DNA of 64,000 nucleotides from Actinomadura sp. NBRC 104425. Its GTDB lineage: Bacteria > Actinomycetota > Actinomycetes > Streptosporangiales > Streptosporangiaceae. Shown piece by piece: positions 51,570 to 60,198 of the stretch. Location of the stretch: NCBI RefSeq assembly GCF_030269545.1, contig NZ_BSTN01000028.1:18488-82487 (forward strand), read 5' to 3'. The translations under genes and the position numbers were made by a program. Position 1 is the first letter of the stretch, and each line of letters starts with the position of its first letter. Below the pieces are notes generated by a model. It was not told where the DNA came from and did no database searches. It saw only the letters and a program-made list of their open reading frames with translations.

Positions 51570-53402
51570 TCAGAAGGCCTCTTCGGGGAGCTCCATGACG
51601 TCCAGCGTGGTGGCCTCGGCGGCGGCGCGCTCGGCGGCCAGGCGCGGCAGCACGTTGGCGCAGAAGAACTGCGCCGCGGCCACCTTGCCCTGGTAGAACG
51701 CCTTGTCGGCGTCGGAGACGTCGCCGGCCAGCTTGGCCAGCGCGACCTCGGCCTGGCGGCACAGCAGCCAGGCCACCACCACGTCACCGGCGGCCAGCAG
51801 CAGGCGGGTGGTGTTCAGGCCGACCTTGTACAGCTCGCGCGGGTTCTCCATGGACGCCATCGCCCAGCCGATCATCGGCTGCAGGATGCCCTGGAAGTCC
51901 TCCAGGGCCCGGCCGAGGGCGGCACGCTCGCTCTTGAGGCGGCCGTTGCCCGCGTCGCCGCCGGCGAACTGGCGGATCTGGTCGGCCAGCGCGGTCAGCG
52001 CGGCGCCCTGGTCGCGCAGGATCTTGCGGAAGAAGAAGTCCTGGCCCTGGATCGCGGTGGTGCCCTCGTACAGGGTGTCGATCTTGGAGTCGCGGATGTA
52101 CTGCTCGACCGGGTAGTCCTGCAGGAAGCCGGAGCCGCCAAAGGTCTGCAGCGAGTCCGAGCCGAGCAGGGCGTAGGCGCGTTCGGAGCCGAAGCCCTTG
52201 ACGATCGGCAGCAGCAGGTCGTTGAGCTTGGCGGCCTGCTCGTCCTTGCGGCCCTCGTGCTCGGCGATCTGCACCGCGTCCTGGTAGGTGGCGGTGTAGA
52301 GCACCAGCGCCCGCATGCCCTCGGCGTAGGCCTTCTGCGTCATCAGGCTGCGCCGCACGTCGGGGTGGTGGGTGATGGTGACGCGCGGGGCGGTCTTGTC
52401 GGTCATCCGGGTCATGTCCGCGCCCTGGACGCGCTCCTTGGCGAACTCCAGCGCGTTCAGGTACCCGGTGGACAGGGTGGAGATGGCCTTGGTGCCGACC
52501 ATCATCCGGGCGTGCTCGATGACCATGAACATCTGCCGGATGCCGTCGTGCACGCCGCCGACCAGGTAGCCGATGGCGGGGTGCTTCTCGCCGAAGGTCA
52601 GCTCGCAGGTCGTGGAGACCTTCAGGCCCATCTTCTTCTCGACGTTGGTGACGTACACGCCGTTGCGGTCGCCCAGCTCTCCGGTCTCCAGATCGACCAG
52701 GTACTTGGGCACCAGGAACATCGACAGGCCCTTGGTGCCCGGGCCGGCGCCCTCGGGACGGGCCAGGACCAGGTGGAAGATGTTCTCGGCCATGTCGTGC
52801 TCGGCCGAGGTGATGAAGCGCTTGACGCCCTCGATGTGCCAGGTGCCGTCGGGCTGCTCCACGGCCTTGGTACGGCCCGCGCCGACGTCGGAGCCGGCGT
52901 CCGGCTCGGTCAGCACCATGGTGGAGCCCCACCGCCGCTCGATGGCCAGCTCGGCGAACCGCTTCTGCTCGGGCGTGCCGATCTGGTGCAGCAGCCGGGC
53001 GAAGGCGGGGCCGCTGCCGAACATCCAGACGGCCGGGTTGGCGCCCAGAACCATCTCGGCGACCGACCAGATCAGCGAGCGGGGCGCGTTGCTGCCGCCG
53101 AGCTCCTCGGGCAGCTCCAGCCGCCACCACTCGGCGTCCATCCACGCCTGGAAGGACTTCTTGAAGCTCTCCGGCATGGTGACCGAGCCGGTGGCCGGGT
53201 CGAAGACCGGCGGGTTGCGGTCGGCGTCGGCGAAGGAATCCGCCAGCGGGCCGGAGGCCAGCCGCTCGACCTCCTCCAGGATGCTGCGGGCGGTGTCGGC
53301 GTCCACCTCGGCGAAGGGTCCGGTGCCGAGGACCTCGCCGCGTCCGAGGACCTCGAAGAGGTTGAACTCCAGGTCCCGGAGGTTGCTCTTGTAGTGCCCC
53401 AT
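51570..53402 (-). CDS. fadE5: Acyl-CoA dehydrogenase, FadE5 type
   Basis: Flavoprotein for the first step of fatty acid beta-oxidation. At 610 residues it is of the long, two-domain type like mycobacterial FadE5, whose start (MGHYKSNLRDLEFNLFEVLG) it resembles as I remember it. Acyl-CoA dehydrogenase core: MVLTEPDAGSDVGAGRTKAV (FAD and substrate loop), WHIEGVKRFITSAEHDMAEN, FMVIEHARMMVGTKAISTLS, with Glu of the catalytic region in the YEGTTAIQGQDFFFRKILRD segment. A C-terminal domain of about 150 residues follows. ATG 53402 has GGAG 8 bases upstream. The promoter region has a palindrome (53514-53528). Confidence 0.92.
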   Translation of the reverse strand: MGHYKSNLRDLEFNLFEVLGRGEVLGTGPFAEVDADTARSILEEVERLASGPLADSFADADRNPPVFDPATGSVTMPESFKKSFQAWMDAEWWRLELPEELGGSNAPRSLIWSVAEMVLGANPAVWMFGSGPAFARLLHQIGTPEQKRFAELAIERRWGSTMVLTEPDAGSDVGAGRTKAVEQPDGTWHIEGVKRFITSAEHDMAENIFHLVLARPEGAGPGTKGLSMFLVPKYLVDLETGELGDRNGVYVTNVEKKMGLKVSTTCELTFGEKHPAIGYLVGGVHDGIRQMFMVIEHARMMVGTKAISTLSTGYLNALEFAKERVQGADMTRMTDKTAPRVTITHHPDVRRSLMTQKAYAEGMRALVLYTATYQDAVQIAEHEGRKDEQAAKLNDLLLPIVKGFGSERAYALLGSDSLQTFGGSGFLQDYPVEQYIRDSKIDTLYEGTTAIQGQDFFFRKILRDQGAALTALADQIRQFAGGDAGNGRLKSERAALGRALEDFQGILQPMIGWAMASMENPRELYKVGLNTTRLLLAAGDVVVAWLLCRQAEVALAKLAGDVSDADKAFYQGKVAAAQFFCANVLPRLAAERAAAEATTLDVMELPEEAF

Positions 53403-53925
53403 CGAAGCTCCTTGCCTTGGCCGGTGGCGGCGGCGGGCAACGACCCCGACCGACCTCCCGGGTGACGGTATGGCGTTCGTAACGTACTGGTCGGTAACAC
53501 CTCCAATGCTACCCACTGGTAACCAGTGTCGACCACACATTCCGAATGCGATTCCGGACGACAGGCCACTAGACATCGGGCGACAACGGCGAAAAGTGAT
53601 ACAAATCACACAGTGCCGTAAGGTCGCCCGAAAACCGTTCATCACGCCCGCAACAGGACGCCAGACACCGGGTACACCCTTGTCGGATCCACCGCCGAGC
53701 CCCTGGGCAAGCGCACAACGAGGAGGTTCACGGCACCGCGCCGCCCTTGCACCGCCGGCCGCCGGAGACCGAATGCGCCTCGGAATCGGCTGCCGGACGC
53801 TTAACCGTCCGGGTCAGGGGTTCGAACGCGGGGCCGTGCTGAGGCAGGATCGGCTATCTGGCCGTCGTTTCCGTCGGTGACCCGGCGCCCGCAGCCGCAC
53901 CCCGTACCCGACAAGGAGAACGCCC
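53403..53925. other. Divergent regulatory region between fadE5 and ugd
   Basis: A 523-bp region without a gene. Near fadE5 it holds TetR-type palindrome sequence (53514-53528), and near ugd a hairpin CCGGACG-CTTAAC-CGTCCGG (53793-53812). AAGGAG precedes the ugd ATG. No convincing -10/-35 could be picked by eye. Confidence 0.5.
53514..53528. promoter_or_regulatory. Palindrome CACTGGTAACCAGTG upstream of fadE5
   Basis: Seven-base arms CACTGGT and ACCAGTG around a single A form an almost perfect dyad. A related half site (TACTGGTCGGTAAC) lies at 53485-53498. This fits a TetR-type fatty-acid regulator operator, located about 110 bp before the fadE5 start. Confidence 0.55.
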
Positions 53926-55257
53926 ATGAACCCGACGGAGTCCCCGAGGCTCACCGTCATCGGCACCGGCTACCTCGGCGCCACCCACGCGATCTGCATG
54001 GCCGTCCTGGGCTACGACGTCCTGGGCATCGACGTGGACGAGCGTAAGATCGCCAAACTGGCCGTCGGCGAGGTGCCGTTCTTCGAACCCGGCCTGCCCG
54101 AACTGCTCACCAAGGCGCTGGAGTCGGGCCGGCTGCGCTTCTCCACCTCCTTCGCCGAGGCCGGGGAGTTCGGCGACGTGCACTTCATCTGCGTGGGCAC
54201 CCCGCAGCAGCCCGGCTCGGACGCCTGCGACCTGTCCTACGTCAACGCCGCGATCGACTCCCTCGCCCCCCACCTGGCCCGCCGGGCCCTGGTGGTGGGC
54301 AAGTCGACCGTCCCGGTCGGCACCGCCGCCGAGCTCACCGAGCGGCTGCAGCGGCTGGCGCCCGCGGGCACGGACGTCGAGCTGGCGTGGAACCCCGAGT
54401 TCCTGCGCGAGGGCTACGCCGTCGACGACACCATGCACCCCGACCGGCTGGTCTTCGGGGTCGCCTCCGACTGGGCCGACGCGCAGCTGCGGGCGGCGTT
54501 CCGGCCCATCCTGGACCAGGGCACCCCGGTGATCCGCACCGACCTGGCCACGGCCGAGCTGGTCAAGGTGGCCGCCAACTCGTTCCTCGCCACCAAGATC
54601 TCCTACATCAACGCGATGGCCGAGGTGTGCGAGGCGGTCGGCGCCGACGTCAAGGACCTGGCCGACTCGCTGGCCCTGGACGACCGGATCGGCGGCAAGT
54701 TCCTCAAGCCCGGCCTCGGCTTCGGCGGCGGCTGCCTGCCCAAGGACATCCGCGCGTTCGCCCACCGCGCCGAGGAGATCGGCGTCGGCCAGGCGGTCTC
54801 GTTCCTGCGCGAAGTGGACGCGATCAACCGGCGCCGCCGCGCCCGCACCGTCGACCTGGTGCGCGAGCTGCTCGGCGGCCAGATCTCCGGGCACCGCATC
54901 GCCTGCTGGGGCGCGGCCTTCAAGCCCAACTCCGACGACATCCGCGACGCGCCCGCGCTCGATGTGGCACGTACCATGCACGGCCTGGGCGGGCAGGTAC
55001 GGGTCTACGACCCGGCCGCACTCGACAACGCCCGCCGCGCCTTCCCCGAGCTGCGCTACGGCGAGAACGCCATGGACGTGGCCCGCGACGCCGACGTCGT
55101 GGTGCTGCTGACCGAGTGGTCGGAGTTCCGCGAGATCGACCCGGACGCCCTGGCCGAGGTCGTCGCCCACCGCCGCATCGTGGACGGCCGCCACGCCCTG
55201 GACGCCGCCCGCTGGCGCGAAGCGGGCTGGGAGTACCGCGCCCTGGGCCGCTCCTAA
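53926..55257 (+). CDS. ugd: UDP-glucose 6-dehydrogenase
   Basis: Oxidises UDP-glucose to UDP-glucuronate for polysaccharide and glycan synthesis. A 443-residue UDPGDH-family enzyme: NAD domain TVIGTGYLGATHAICMAVLG and GIDVDERKIAKLAVGEVPFF; central domain with LVVGKSTVPVGTAAELTERL and AELVKVAANSFLATKISYIN; catalytic GLGFGGGCLPKDIRAFAHRA with Cys270; C-terminal UDP-binding domain with CWGAAFKPNSDDIRDAPALD. ATG 53926 is preceded by AAGGAG. The last 90 bases (from 55168) recur in decayed form three times downstream. UDP-glucuronate production suggests capsule or cell-wall teichuronic-like polymers. Confidence 0.95.
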   Translation: MNPTESPRLTVIGTGYLGATHAICMAVLGYDVLGIDVDERKIAKLAVGEVPFFEPGLPELLTKALESGRLRFSTSFAEAGEFGDVHFICVGTPQQPGSDACDLSYVNAAIDSLAPHLARRALVVGKSTVPVGTAAELTERLQRLAPAGTDVELAWNPEFLREGYAVDDTMHPDRLVFGVASDWADAQLRAAFRPILDQGTPVIRTDLATAELVKVAANSFLATKISYINAMAEVCEAVGADVKDLADSLALDDRIGGKFLKPGLGFGGGCLPKDIRAFAHRAEEIGVGQAVSFLREVDAINRRRRARTVDLVRELLGGQISGHRIACWGAAFKPNSDDIRDAPALDVARTMHGLGGQVRVYDPAALDNARRAFPELRYGENAMDVARDADVVVLLTEWSEFREIDPDALAEVVAHRRIVDGRHALDAARWREAGWEYRALGRS

Positions 55258-55844
55258 CCCCCAGGTTTCAAAAGCCGCCCCTCCCTAACCCACCACACAT
55301 CGCGAACAAGCGGCAGGCCACAGCCCACCAGCACGAGCAAGGCCAGAAGCCCCACACTTCCGGCCGCGCTCCAAGCGCCCGGGAGGCCGGAGCCCTCGGA
55401 CCGAGCCTCCCAGGCGCACCGGCACATCGCGGACAGGCGGCACGCCCAGCACGCGCGCCAACGGCACGAGGCGGGCAGGGAACACCACGCCCCGGACCGC
55501 TCCTGAACATCCGAGCGCCCCCAGTCCCGAAAGGCCAAACCTCCCGGGCACACCGGCACATCGCGGACAGGCGGCATGCCCACGACACGGCCCGGTGGCG
55601 CAACGCGGGCTGGGAACATCACGCCCCCGGCCGCTCCTGCTCCCCAGGAGCCCCCGAGCGCTCGAAGGCCGAGATCCCTGGGTGGAGGGTCTGCCCCTGG
55701 GGAAGGGCTGGGGTGGGCTTTTGGTTGGATTAGGGGTGAGGGCGTGAGGCTGCATGCCCTTCCGGACGAGGAGCGCGCCGTACCCGGTCAAGACAAGACG
55801 ACGCGTGGAAGTGATCGGCTCATCTTGTCCGGAAAGGTGGGAAC
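55258..55844. other. Non-coding tract with decayed ugd 3' copies
   Basis: A 587-bp stretch between ugd and the SMR gene. Most of it is made of three degenerate repeats of the ugd tail (see the repeat entry). Frames running through it show conceptual RHIADRRHAHDTARWRNAGW-like sequence that recalls the ugd C-terminus but has no start or complete fold. The last 200 bp precede the SMR gene. Confidence 0.7.
55291..55639 (+). repeat. Three diverged tandem copies of the 3' end of ugd
   Basis: Segments 55291-55372, 55417-55506 and 55551-55639 each resemble the last 90 bases of ugd (55168-55257). Shared landmarks are CACATCGCGGACAGGCGGC against the ugd stretch with CGCATCGTGGACGGC, the GGCTGGGAACATCACGCC-type middle, and CCGCTCCT at the end. 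Spacings are 126 and 134 bp; the intervening sequences are also similar to each other. The third copy is closest to ugd (RHIADRRHAHDTARWRNAGW). Copies 1 and 2 have more changes. Probably old tandem duplications that decayed. Confidence 0.8.
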
Positions 55845-56171
55845 ATGGCCTGGGTCCTCGTCATCGTCGCCGGGCTGTTCGAAGTGGCCATGGCGTTGTC
55901 GCTGAAGGCCAGCCGCGGTTTCACTCAGGTGCTGCCGTCCATAGGGTTCGCGGTGTTCGCCGCCGTGAGTTTCGGCCTGCTCAGCCTGGCGCTGAACAGG
56001 CTGGACGTCGGCACCGCTTACGCGGTGTGGGTGGGCATCGGGGCCGTCGGCACCGCCGCGCTCGGCATGCTGTTCATGGGCGACCAGGTCTCGGTGGCCA
56101 GGATCGCGGCGCTGGCGCTGATCGTCGCCGGGGTCGTCGGGCTCAACCTGGCCGGCGGCGGCGCCCACTGA
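55845..56171 (+). CDS. Small multidrug resistance (SMR/SugE-like) transporter
   Basis: A 108-residue four-helix proton antiporter of the SMR family. The first helix has the essential Glu13 (VLVIVAGLFEVAMALSLKAS). GTAYAVWVGIGAVGTAALGM in helix 3 is the SMR signature, and VARIAALALIVAGVVGLNLA is helix 4. Among SMR types it is closest to SugE/guanidinium exporters as I recall them; a guanidine riboswitch is not evident upstream. GGAAAGGTGGG precedes the ATG 55845. SMR proteins often come in pairs; a second member is not in the window. Confidence 0.9.
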   Translation: MAWVLVIVAGLFEVAMALSLKASRGFTQVLPSIGFAVFAAVSFGLLSLALNRLDVGTAYAVWVGIGAVGTAALGMLFMGDQVSVARIAALALIVAGVVGLNLAGGGAH

Positions 56172-56310
56172 GCTGCGCCCGCGGCCGTCCGTCGCCGTCC
56201 GAGGTTGTCCGTGGCCGTCCGCGGCCGCGCCGGGAACGCACATTCCCCTGTTCGCGTCTACTTGGCGAGGACGCGATAGCGTCCCGATCTCTCGGGAGGG
56301 GAGAAACGAC

Positions 56311-57096
56311 GTGGTCTTCAAGAAGCTGATGCAGGCGCTGGGAGTCGGCGGCCCGCAGGTCGAAACCGTCCTGCACAACCCGAACACCACGCCCGGCGGG
56401 GTGGTGACGGGCGAGGTGACCGTCATCGGCGGCGAGCACGACTCCGACATCAAGGGCGTCAACCTGGCTCTGAAGACCCGCGTCGAGGTCGAGTCCGGCG
56501 ACAGCGAGTACCAGTCCGACCTGGAGTACGCCAAGGTGCAGATCGCCGGGCCGTTCCGGCTGGACGACGGCGCACGGCACAGCATCCCGTTCCAGCTGAA
56601 CATCCCGTGGGAGGCGCCGCTGACGCACTTCTACGGGCGGCCTCTGCACGGCACCACCGTCGGCGTCGCCACCGAGCTGGAGGTCGCGCGGGCCGTCGAC
56701 GCCACCGACCTGGACCCGATCGCGGTGCACCCGCTGCCCGCGCAGGAGCGGATCCTCACCGCCTTCGCCAACCTCGGCTTCCACTTCCGCAACGCCGACT
56801 GCGAGAAGGGCCGCATCTGGGGCGTCCACCAGGAGCTGCCGTTCTACCAGGAGATCGAGTTCTACCCGCCGACGCAGTACGTCCGCGGCATCAACCAGCT
56901 CGAAGTGACCTTCGTGTCGTACCCGCAGTCGATGGAGGTCGTCCTGGAGCTGGACAAGCGCGGTGGGCTGTTCACCGAGGGACACGACTCGTTCGCCCGC
57001 TTCACCGTCGACTACGCCACCGTCAACAACACCAACTGGGAGCAGCAGCTCGACTCCTACCTGCAGCAGGCGGCACGGCGCCGCGGCCTCTTCTGA
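56311..57096 (+). CDS. spo0M: Spo0M-like sporulation-control protein
   Basis: A 261-residue cytoplasmic protein with arrestin-like beta sandwich fold as in Bacillus Spo0M: MVFKKLMQALGVGGPQVETV at the start, GGVVTGEVTVIGGEHDSDI, IPWEAPLTHFYGRPLHGTTV, ELPFYQEIEFYPPTQYVRGI and EVVLELDKRGGLFTEGHDSF. These are typical of the family found across Bacillus and actinomycetes, where it affects sporulation and cell shape through unknown means. GTG 56311 has GGGAGGGGAG upstream. It is followed 40 bp later by a beta-solenoid paralogue in the same direction, perhaps one operon. Confidence 0.9.
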   Translation: MVFKKLMQALGVGGPQVETVLHNPNTTPGGVVTGEVTVIGGEHDSDIKGVNLALKTRVEVESGDSEYQSDLEYAKVQIAGPFRLDDGARHSIPFQLNIPWEAPLTHFYGRPLHGTTVGVATELEVARAVDATDLDPIAVHPLPAQERILTAFANLGFHFRNADCEKGRIWGVHQELPFYQEIEFYPPTQYVRGINQLEVTFVSYPQSMEVVLELDKRGGLFTEGHDSFARFTVDYATVNNTNWEQQLDSYLQQAARRRGLF

Positions 57097-57136
57097 CCGG
57101 CGGGGGGTTGGCGCCCACCAGAGGAGACTGAACCAC

Positions 57137-58597
57137 GTGACACAACCCCCCGGACTCAGCGAAACCGAACAACGGCTCTGGGCGGCGTTCCCGACGGGCG
57201 CCCGCGTGGTCCTCGGGGACGACCGTCCGGCCGGTCCGGACCCCGGGCGCATCGTCCGCGCCGAGGTGATCAGGCAGCTGCTGCTCGGCGCGTGCGAGCC
57301 GCGCGAGGGGTACGTGCCCGCCGTCCGGCTCACCGGCGCGTACATCATCGGACGGCTGGACGTGTCGGGCGGCACGGTCGAGCACGAGCTGCGGCTGGAG
57401 CACTGCCGCCTGGTCGAGCAGCCCGACTTCTCCAACGCTCGCACCCGGCAGCTGCGCCTGTCGGACTGCCGGATGCCCGGGTTCGACGGCGGCGGCCTGC
57501 ACGCCGACGGCTATCTCAGCCTGTCCCGCTCGGTGATCGACGGGGAGGTGCGGCTGCCGCGCGCCCAGCTCATGGGCGGGCTGCGGATGACCCGCACCGT
57601 GATCACCGAGACCGACCCGGCCAAGTGGGCGGTGTTCAGCGGCGGCATGGTGGTCGAGGTCGGCGCGTTCATCCGGGACGCGCAGATCACCGGCGGGATG
57701 CGGCTGGTCGGCGCGCGCATGAACGGCGGGCTGTTCATGGAGGGCACCGCGCTGCGCAATCCGGGGCGGCTGGCCCTGGACGCGCAGAACATGACCGTCG
57801 AGGACACCGCCGAGTTCAGCAGGGGCTTCACCGCCGTCGGCACGGTGCGGCTGCGCAGCGCCCGGGTCAACGGCATCCTGTCGTTCTCCAAGGCCGTCCT
57901 GGACTCCGGCGACCCGACACGGATGGCGCTGCACGCCAGCCACCTGCACGCCGACGAGCTGATCCTGTGGCCGCAGCGCCGGATCGAGGGCCGGGTGTCG
58001 CTGTCGTACTCCCGGATCGGCCTGATCGTGGACGACCCGTCCATCTGGCCCGACGAGCTGTACCTCAACGGGCTCGTCTACGACAGCCTGCGCGGCGGCA
58101 CCTTCCGCGACCGGCTGAACTGGGTCAACCGCGACAAGCAGTTCCACCTGCAGCCGTACGAGCAGCTCGCCGCCTGGTACCACGGCATCGGCCACGACGA
58201 CCTCGCCCGCAAGGTGCAGCTGGCCAAGCTGCGCACCCGCCGCCGCCATCTGACCAACCCGATCGGCAAGGCGTGGGGGTACCTGCTGGATTGGACGGTC
58301 GGGTACGGCTACCGGCCGTGGCTGGCGTTCGGCTGGTTCGCCGTCCTGGTGACGCTCGGCACGGCGGTGTTCTCGGCCGACAAGCCGCATCCGATCAAGC
58401 CTCCGGACGAACGGCCCGACTACCACGCCCTCGTCTACACACTGGACCTGCTGATCCCGATCGACACGTTCGGGCAGCAGCAGGCGTTCGACCCGTCCGG
58501 CTGGTCCCGCTGGGTGGCGTATGCGCTGGTCGCCACGGGGTGGATCCTGGCCACCGCGCTGATCGCCGGGGTGACCCGCGTGCTGCGTCCCAGCTGA
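57137..58597 (+). CDS. Beta-solenoid protein with C-terminal membrane pair (paralogue B)
   Basis: A 486-residue paralogue of the protein at 42316-43935. Solenoid turns with the GARV/AYI-G-L pattern (VRLTGAYIIGRLDVSGGTVE, VRLPRAQLMGGLRMTRTVIT, VRLRSARVNGILSFSKAVL) run from about residue 50 to 320. The helical region follows (FRDRLNWVNRDKQFHLQPYE, GHDDLARKVQLAKLRTRRR), then WTVGYGYRPWLAFGWFAVLV and the last helix (VATGWILATALIAGVTRVLR). GTG 57137 has GAGGAGACTG upstream. The loop between the helices (DYHALVYTLDLLIPIDTFGQ) resembles paralogue A. Same unknown function; adjacent Spo0M is a clue. Confidence 0.75.
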   Translation: MTQPPGLSETEQRLWAAFPTGARVVLGDDRPAGPDPGRIVRAEVIRQLLLGACEPREGYVPAVRLTGAYIIGRLDVSGGTVEHELRLEHCRLVEQPDFSNARTRQLRLSDCRMPGFDGGGLHADGYLSLSRSVIDGEVRLPRAQLMGGLRMTRTVITETDPAKWAVFSGGMVVEVGAFIRDAQITGGMRLVGARMNGGLFMEGTALRNPGRLALDAQNMTVEDTAEFSRGFTAVGTVRLRSARVNGILSFSKAVLDSGDPTRMALHASHLHADELILWPQRRIEGRVSLSYSRIGLIVDDPSIWPDELYLNGLVYDSLRGGTFRDRLNWVNRDKQFHLQPYEQLAAWYHGIGHDDLARKVQLAKLRTRRRHLTNPIGKAWGYLLDWTVGYGYRPWLAFGWFAVLVTLGTAVFSADKPHPIKPPDERPDYHALVYTLDLLIPIDTFGQQQAFDPSGWSRWVAYALVATGWILATALIAGVTRVLRPS

Positions 58598-58669
58598 CCG
58601 GGCCGCCGGGCATACCGGCCGCCGGCGGGGGGCGCCCCCGCCGTCGTGCATCGCCGAGAATGGGACGTC

Positions 58670-59440
58670 ATGGGGACTTACCTGATCACCGGGGCGACCG
58701 GGGGCATCGGCACCGCGGTCGCCGAGCTGCTGCGCGACCGCGGGCACGACCTGATCCTGACCGGCCGGTCGGCGGCGCGGCTGGACGCGCTGGCGGCGTC
58801 GCTGCGCGGCGGGGCGCACGCGCCGACGCAGGTCATCGTCCGCGAACGCAACGGGGAGACGGGGGCCGCGGCGCGCGCCGCCACCGCCGCGGGCGCGTCG
58901 ATCCGCACGGTCCCGCTCGACCTGGCCGAACCGCGCCGACTGGAGGCGGCGCTGGCCGCGACGGGGCTGCCCGACCGGCTGGACGGCCTGGTGCACTGCG
59001 CGGGCGTCGTCCACCTGGGCACGGTGGCCGAGCTGGACGCCGACCAGTGGCAGGAGCACCTGAACGTCAACCTGGTGTCGGCGGCGGAGCTGACGCGGCT
59101 GCTGCTGCCCGCGCTGCGCGCCGCGGAGGGGCAGGTGGTGTTCGTCAACTCCACGTCGGGGCTGCGGGCGAACCCGAACTGGTCGGCCTACGCGGCGAGC
59201 AAGTGGGGCATGCGGGCGCTGGCGGACTCGCTGCGCGCCGAGGAACCGCTGCTGCGGGTGACGACCGTCTTCCCCGGCCGCACCGCGACCGGGATGCAGC
59301 GGCGCGTCCGCGCGCAGGAGGGGCAGCCGTACGACGCCGGCGACTTCGCCGCGCCGGCCACGGTGGCACGCGTGCTGGTGGCCGCCCTGGAGACGCCGCG
59401 CGACGCGGCCGTCACCGAGGTGACGGTGCGTCCCCGCTGA
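58670..59440 (+). CDS. Short-chain dehydrogenase/reductase
   Basis: A 256-residue NAD(P)-dependent oxidoreductase. Classical SDR motifs: LITGATGGIGTAVAELLRDR (cofactor), SRLHCAG-like HCAGVVHLGTVAELDADQWQ, NSTSG-strand (VVFVNSTSGLRANPNWSAY) and YAASKWGMRAL (catalytic Tyr and Lys). VTTVFPGRTATGMQRRVRAQ follows. The substrate is unknown. It contains an insertion around residues 48-75 (ASLRGGAHAPTQVIVRERNG) compared with the usual length. ATG 58670 follows without a strong ribosome site. It runs tail to tail with the rhomboid gene (3 bp between stops). Confidence 0.9.
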   Translation: MGTYLITGATGGIGTAVAELLRDRGHDLILTGRSAARLDALAASLRGGAHAPTQVIVRERNGETGAAARAATAAGASIRTVPLDLAEPRRLEAALAATGLPDRLDGLVHCAGVVHLGTVAELDADQWQEHLNVNLVSAAELTRLLLPALRAAEGQVVFVNSTSGLRANPNWSAYAASKWGMRALADSLRAEEPLLRVTTVFPGRTATGMQRRVRAQEGQPYDAGDFAAPATVARVLVAALETPRDAAVTEVTVRPR

Positions 59441-59443
59441 GGG

Positions 59444-60082
59444 TCAGTAACCGGCCCGGTAGGCGGGGGCGGCGGGCTCGGGCTGACGGCGGCGGCGCAG
59501 CAGCCAGGAGGCGAGCACGCCGCCGATCATCCCGAACAGGTGGCCCTGCCAGGAGATCCCCGGGTCGCTGGGCAGCACCCCGAAGATCAGCCCGCCGTAC
59601 AGCAGCACCACCGCGGCGGCGATCGCCAGGTCCAGCAGGTGCCGTTCGAACAGGCCGCGGCCGAGCAGGTAGCCGAAGAAGCCGAAGATCAGGATGCTGG
59701 AGCCCAGGGTGTTGGCCGAGCTGGTGAACCACACCCCGAGGCCGCCCACCACGATGATCACCAGGCTGGCGGCCAGGAACTTGGCGATCCCGCGCGCCGC
59801 CGCCAGAAAACCCAGGATCATGAACGGCACGGTGTTGCCGATCAGGTGGCCGAAGCCGCCGTGCATGAACGGTGCGGTGAAGATGTCCGGCAGGTCGTCG
59901 ACGTCGTGCGGCTGGATGCCGAACGCGTCCAGCCGTCCGCCGACGACGTAGTCGAAGATCTCCAGCACCCACATGACGGCGGTGACCGCGCCGACCAGTA
60001 CGACCGCGCCGAGGGCCCGCACGCCGTGCGTGGCGAGCCCTTCGGAACGGTGCCGTTCCTGCGGCTGGGGGGAATAGCTCAT
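59444..60082 (-). CDS. Rhomboid-family intramembrane protease
   Basis: A 212-residue membrane protein with about six helices. The active-site serine region reads LGSSILIFGFFGYLLGRGLF, where the usual GxSG is GSSI; the second residue, His, is in WQGHLFGMIGGVLASWLL. FMHGGFGHLIGNTVPFMILG is the conserved HGxxHLxxN motif of the family. The serine is retained, but the replaced glycine after it makes activity uncertain. N-terminus is polar and cytoplasmic (MSYSPQPQERHRSEGLATHG). ATG 60082 is used; the frame is open to 60127. It is convergent with the SDR gene. Confidence 0.85.
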   Translation of the reverse strand: MSYSPQPQERHRSEGLATHGVRALGAVVLVGAVTAVMWVLEIFDYVVGGRLDAFGIQPHDVDDLPDIFTAPFMHGGFGHLIGNTVPFMILGFLAAARGIAKFLAASLVIIVVGGLGVWFTSSANTLGSSILIFGFFGYLLGRGLFERHLLDLAIAAAVVLLYGGLIFGVLPSDPGISWQGHLFGMIGGVLASWLLRRRRQPEPAAPAYRAGY

Positions 60083-60198
60083 GTGCGCCACCGTAGGTGT
60101 GAAAGACGTTCCCGTCACCACTCTCAACGAACCAGGGGGTGGCGCTGTGCCCCGCCCACTGTGGCGAACGTCATTCGGTTTCCGTCATAGTGGGGCGC

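Noticed and set aside
53760..53830. A possible tRNA with GGTTCGAAC and a hairpin CCGGACG-CTTAAC-CGTCCGG
   Set aside because: The T-stem arms do not pair, no acceptor stem can be built, and the anticodon-like loop has six bases. It is just a hairpin in the ugd upstream region.
55640..55844. A guanidine riboswitch before the SMR gene
   Set aside because: I looked for guanidine-I, -II and -III features and could not find the conserved ACGR loops or the ykkC blocks; only a loose GACAAGA/TCTTGTC pairing is seen.
58290..58320. TVGYG in paralogue B, identical to the potassium-channel filter
   Set aside because: It lies before the first membrane helix, not between the two, and paralogue A has LVGYG. 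No channel claim can be based on it.
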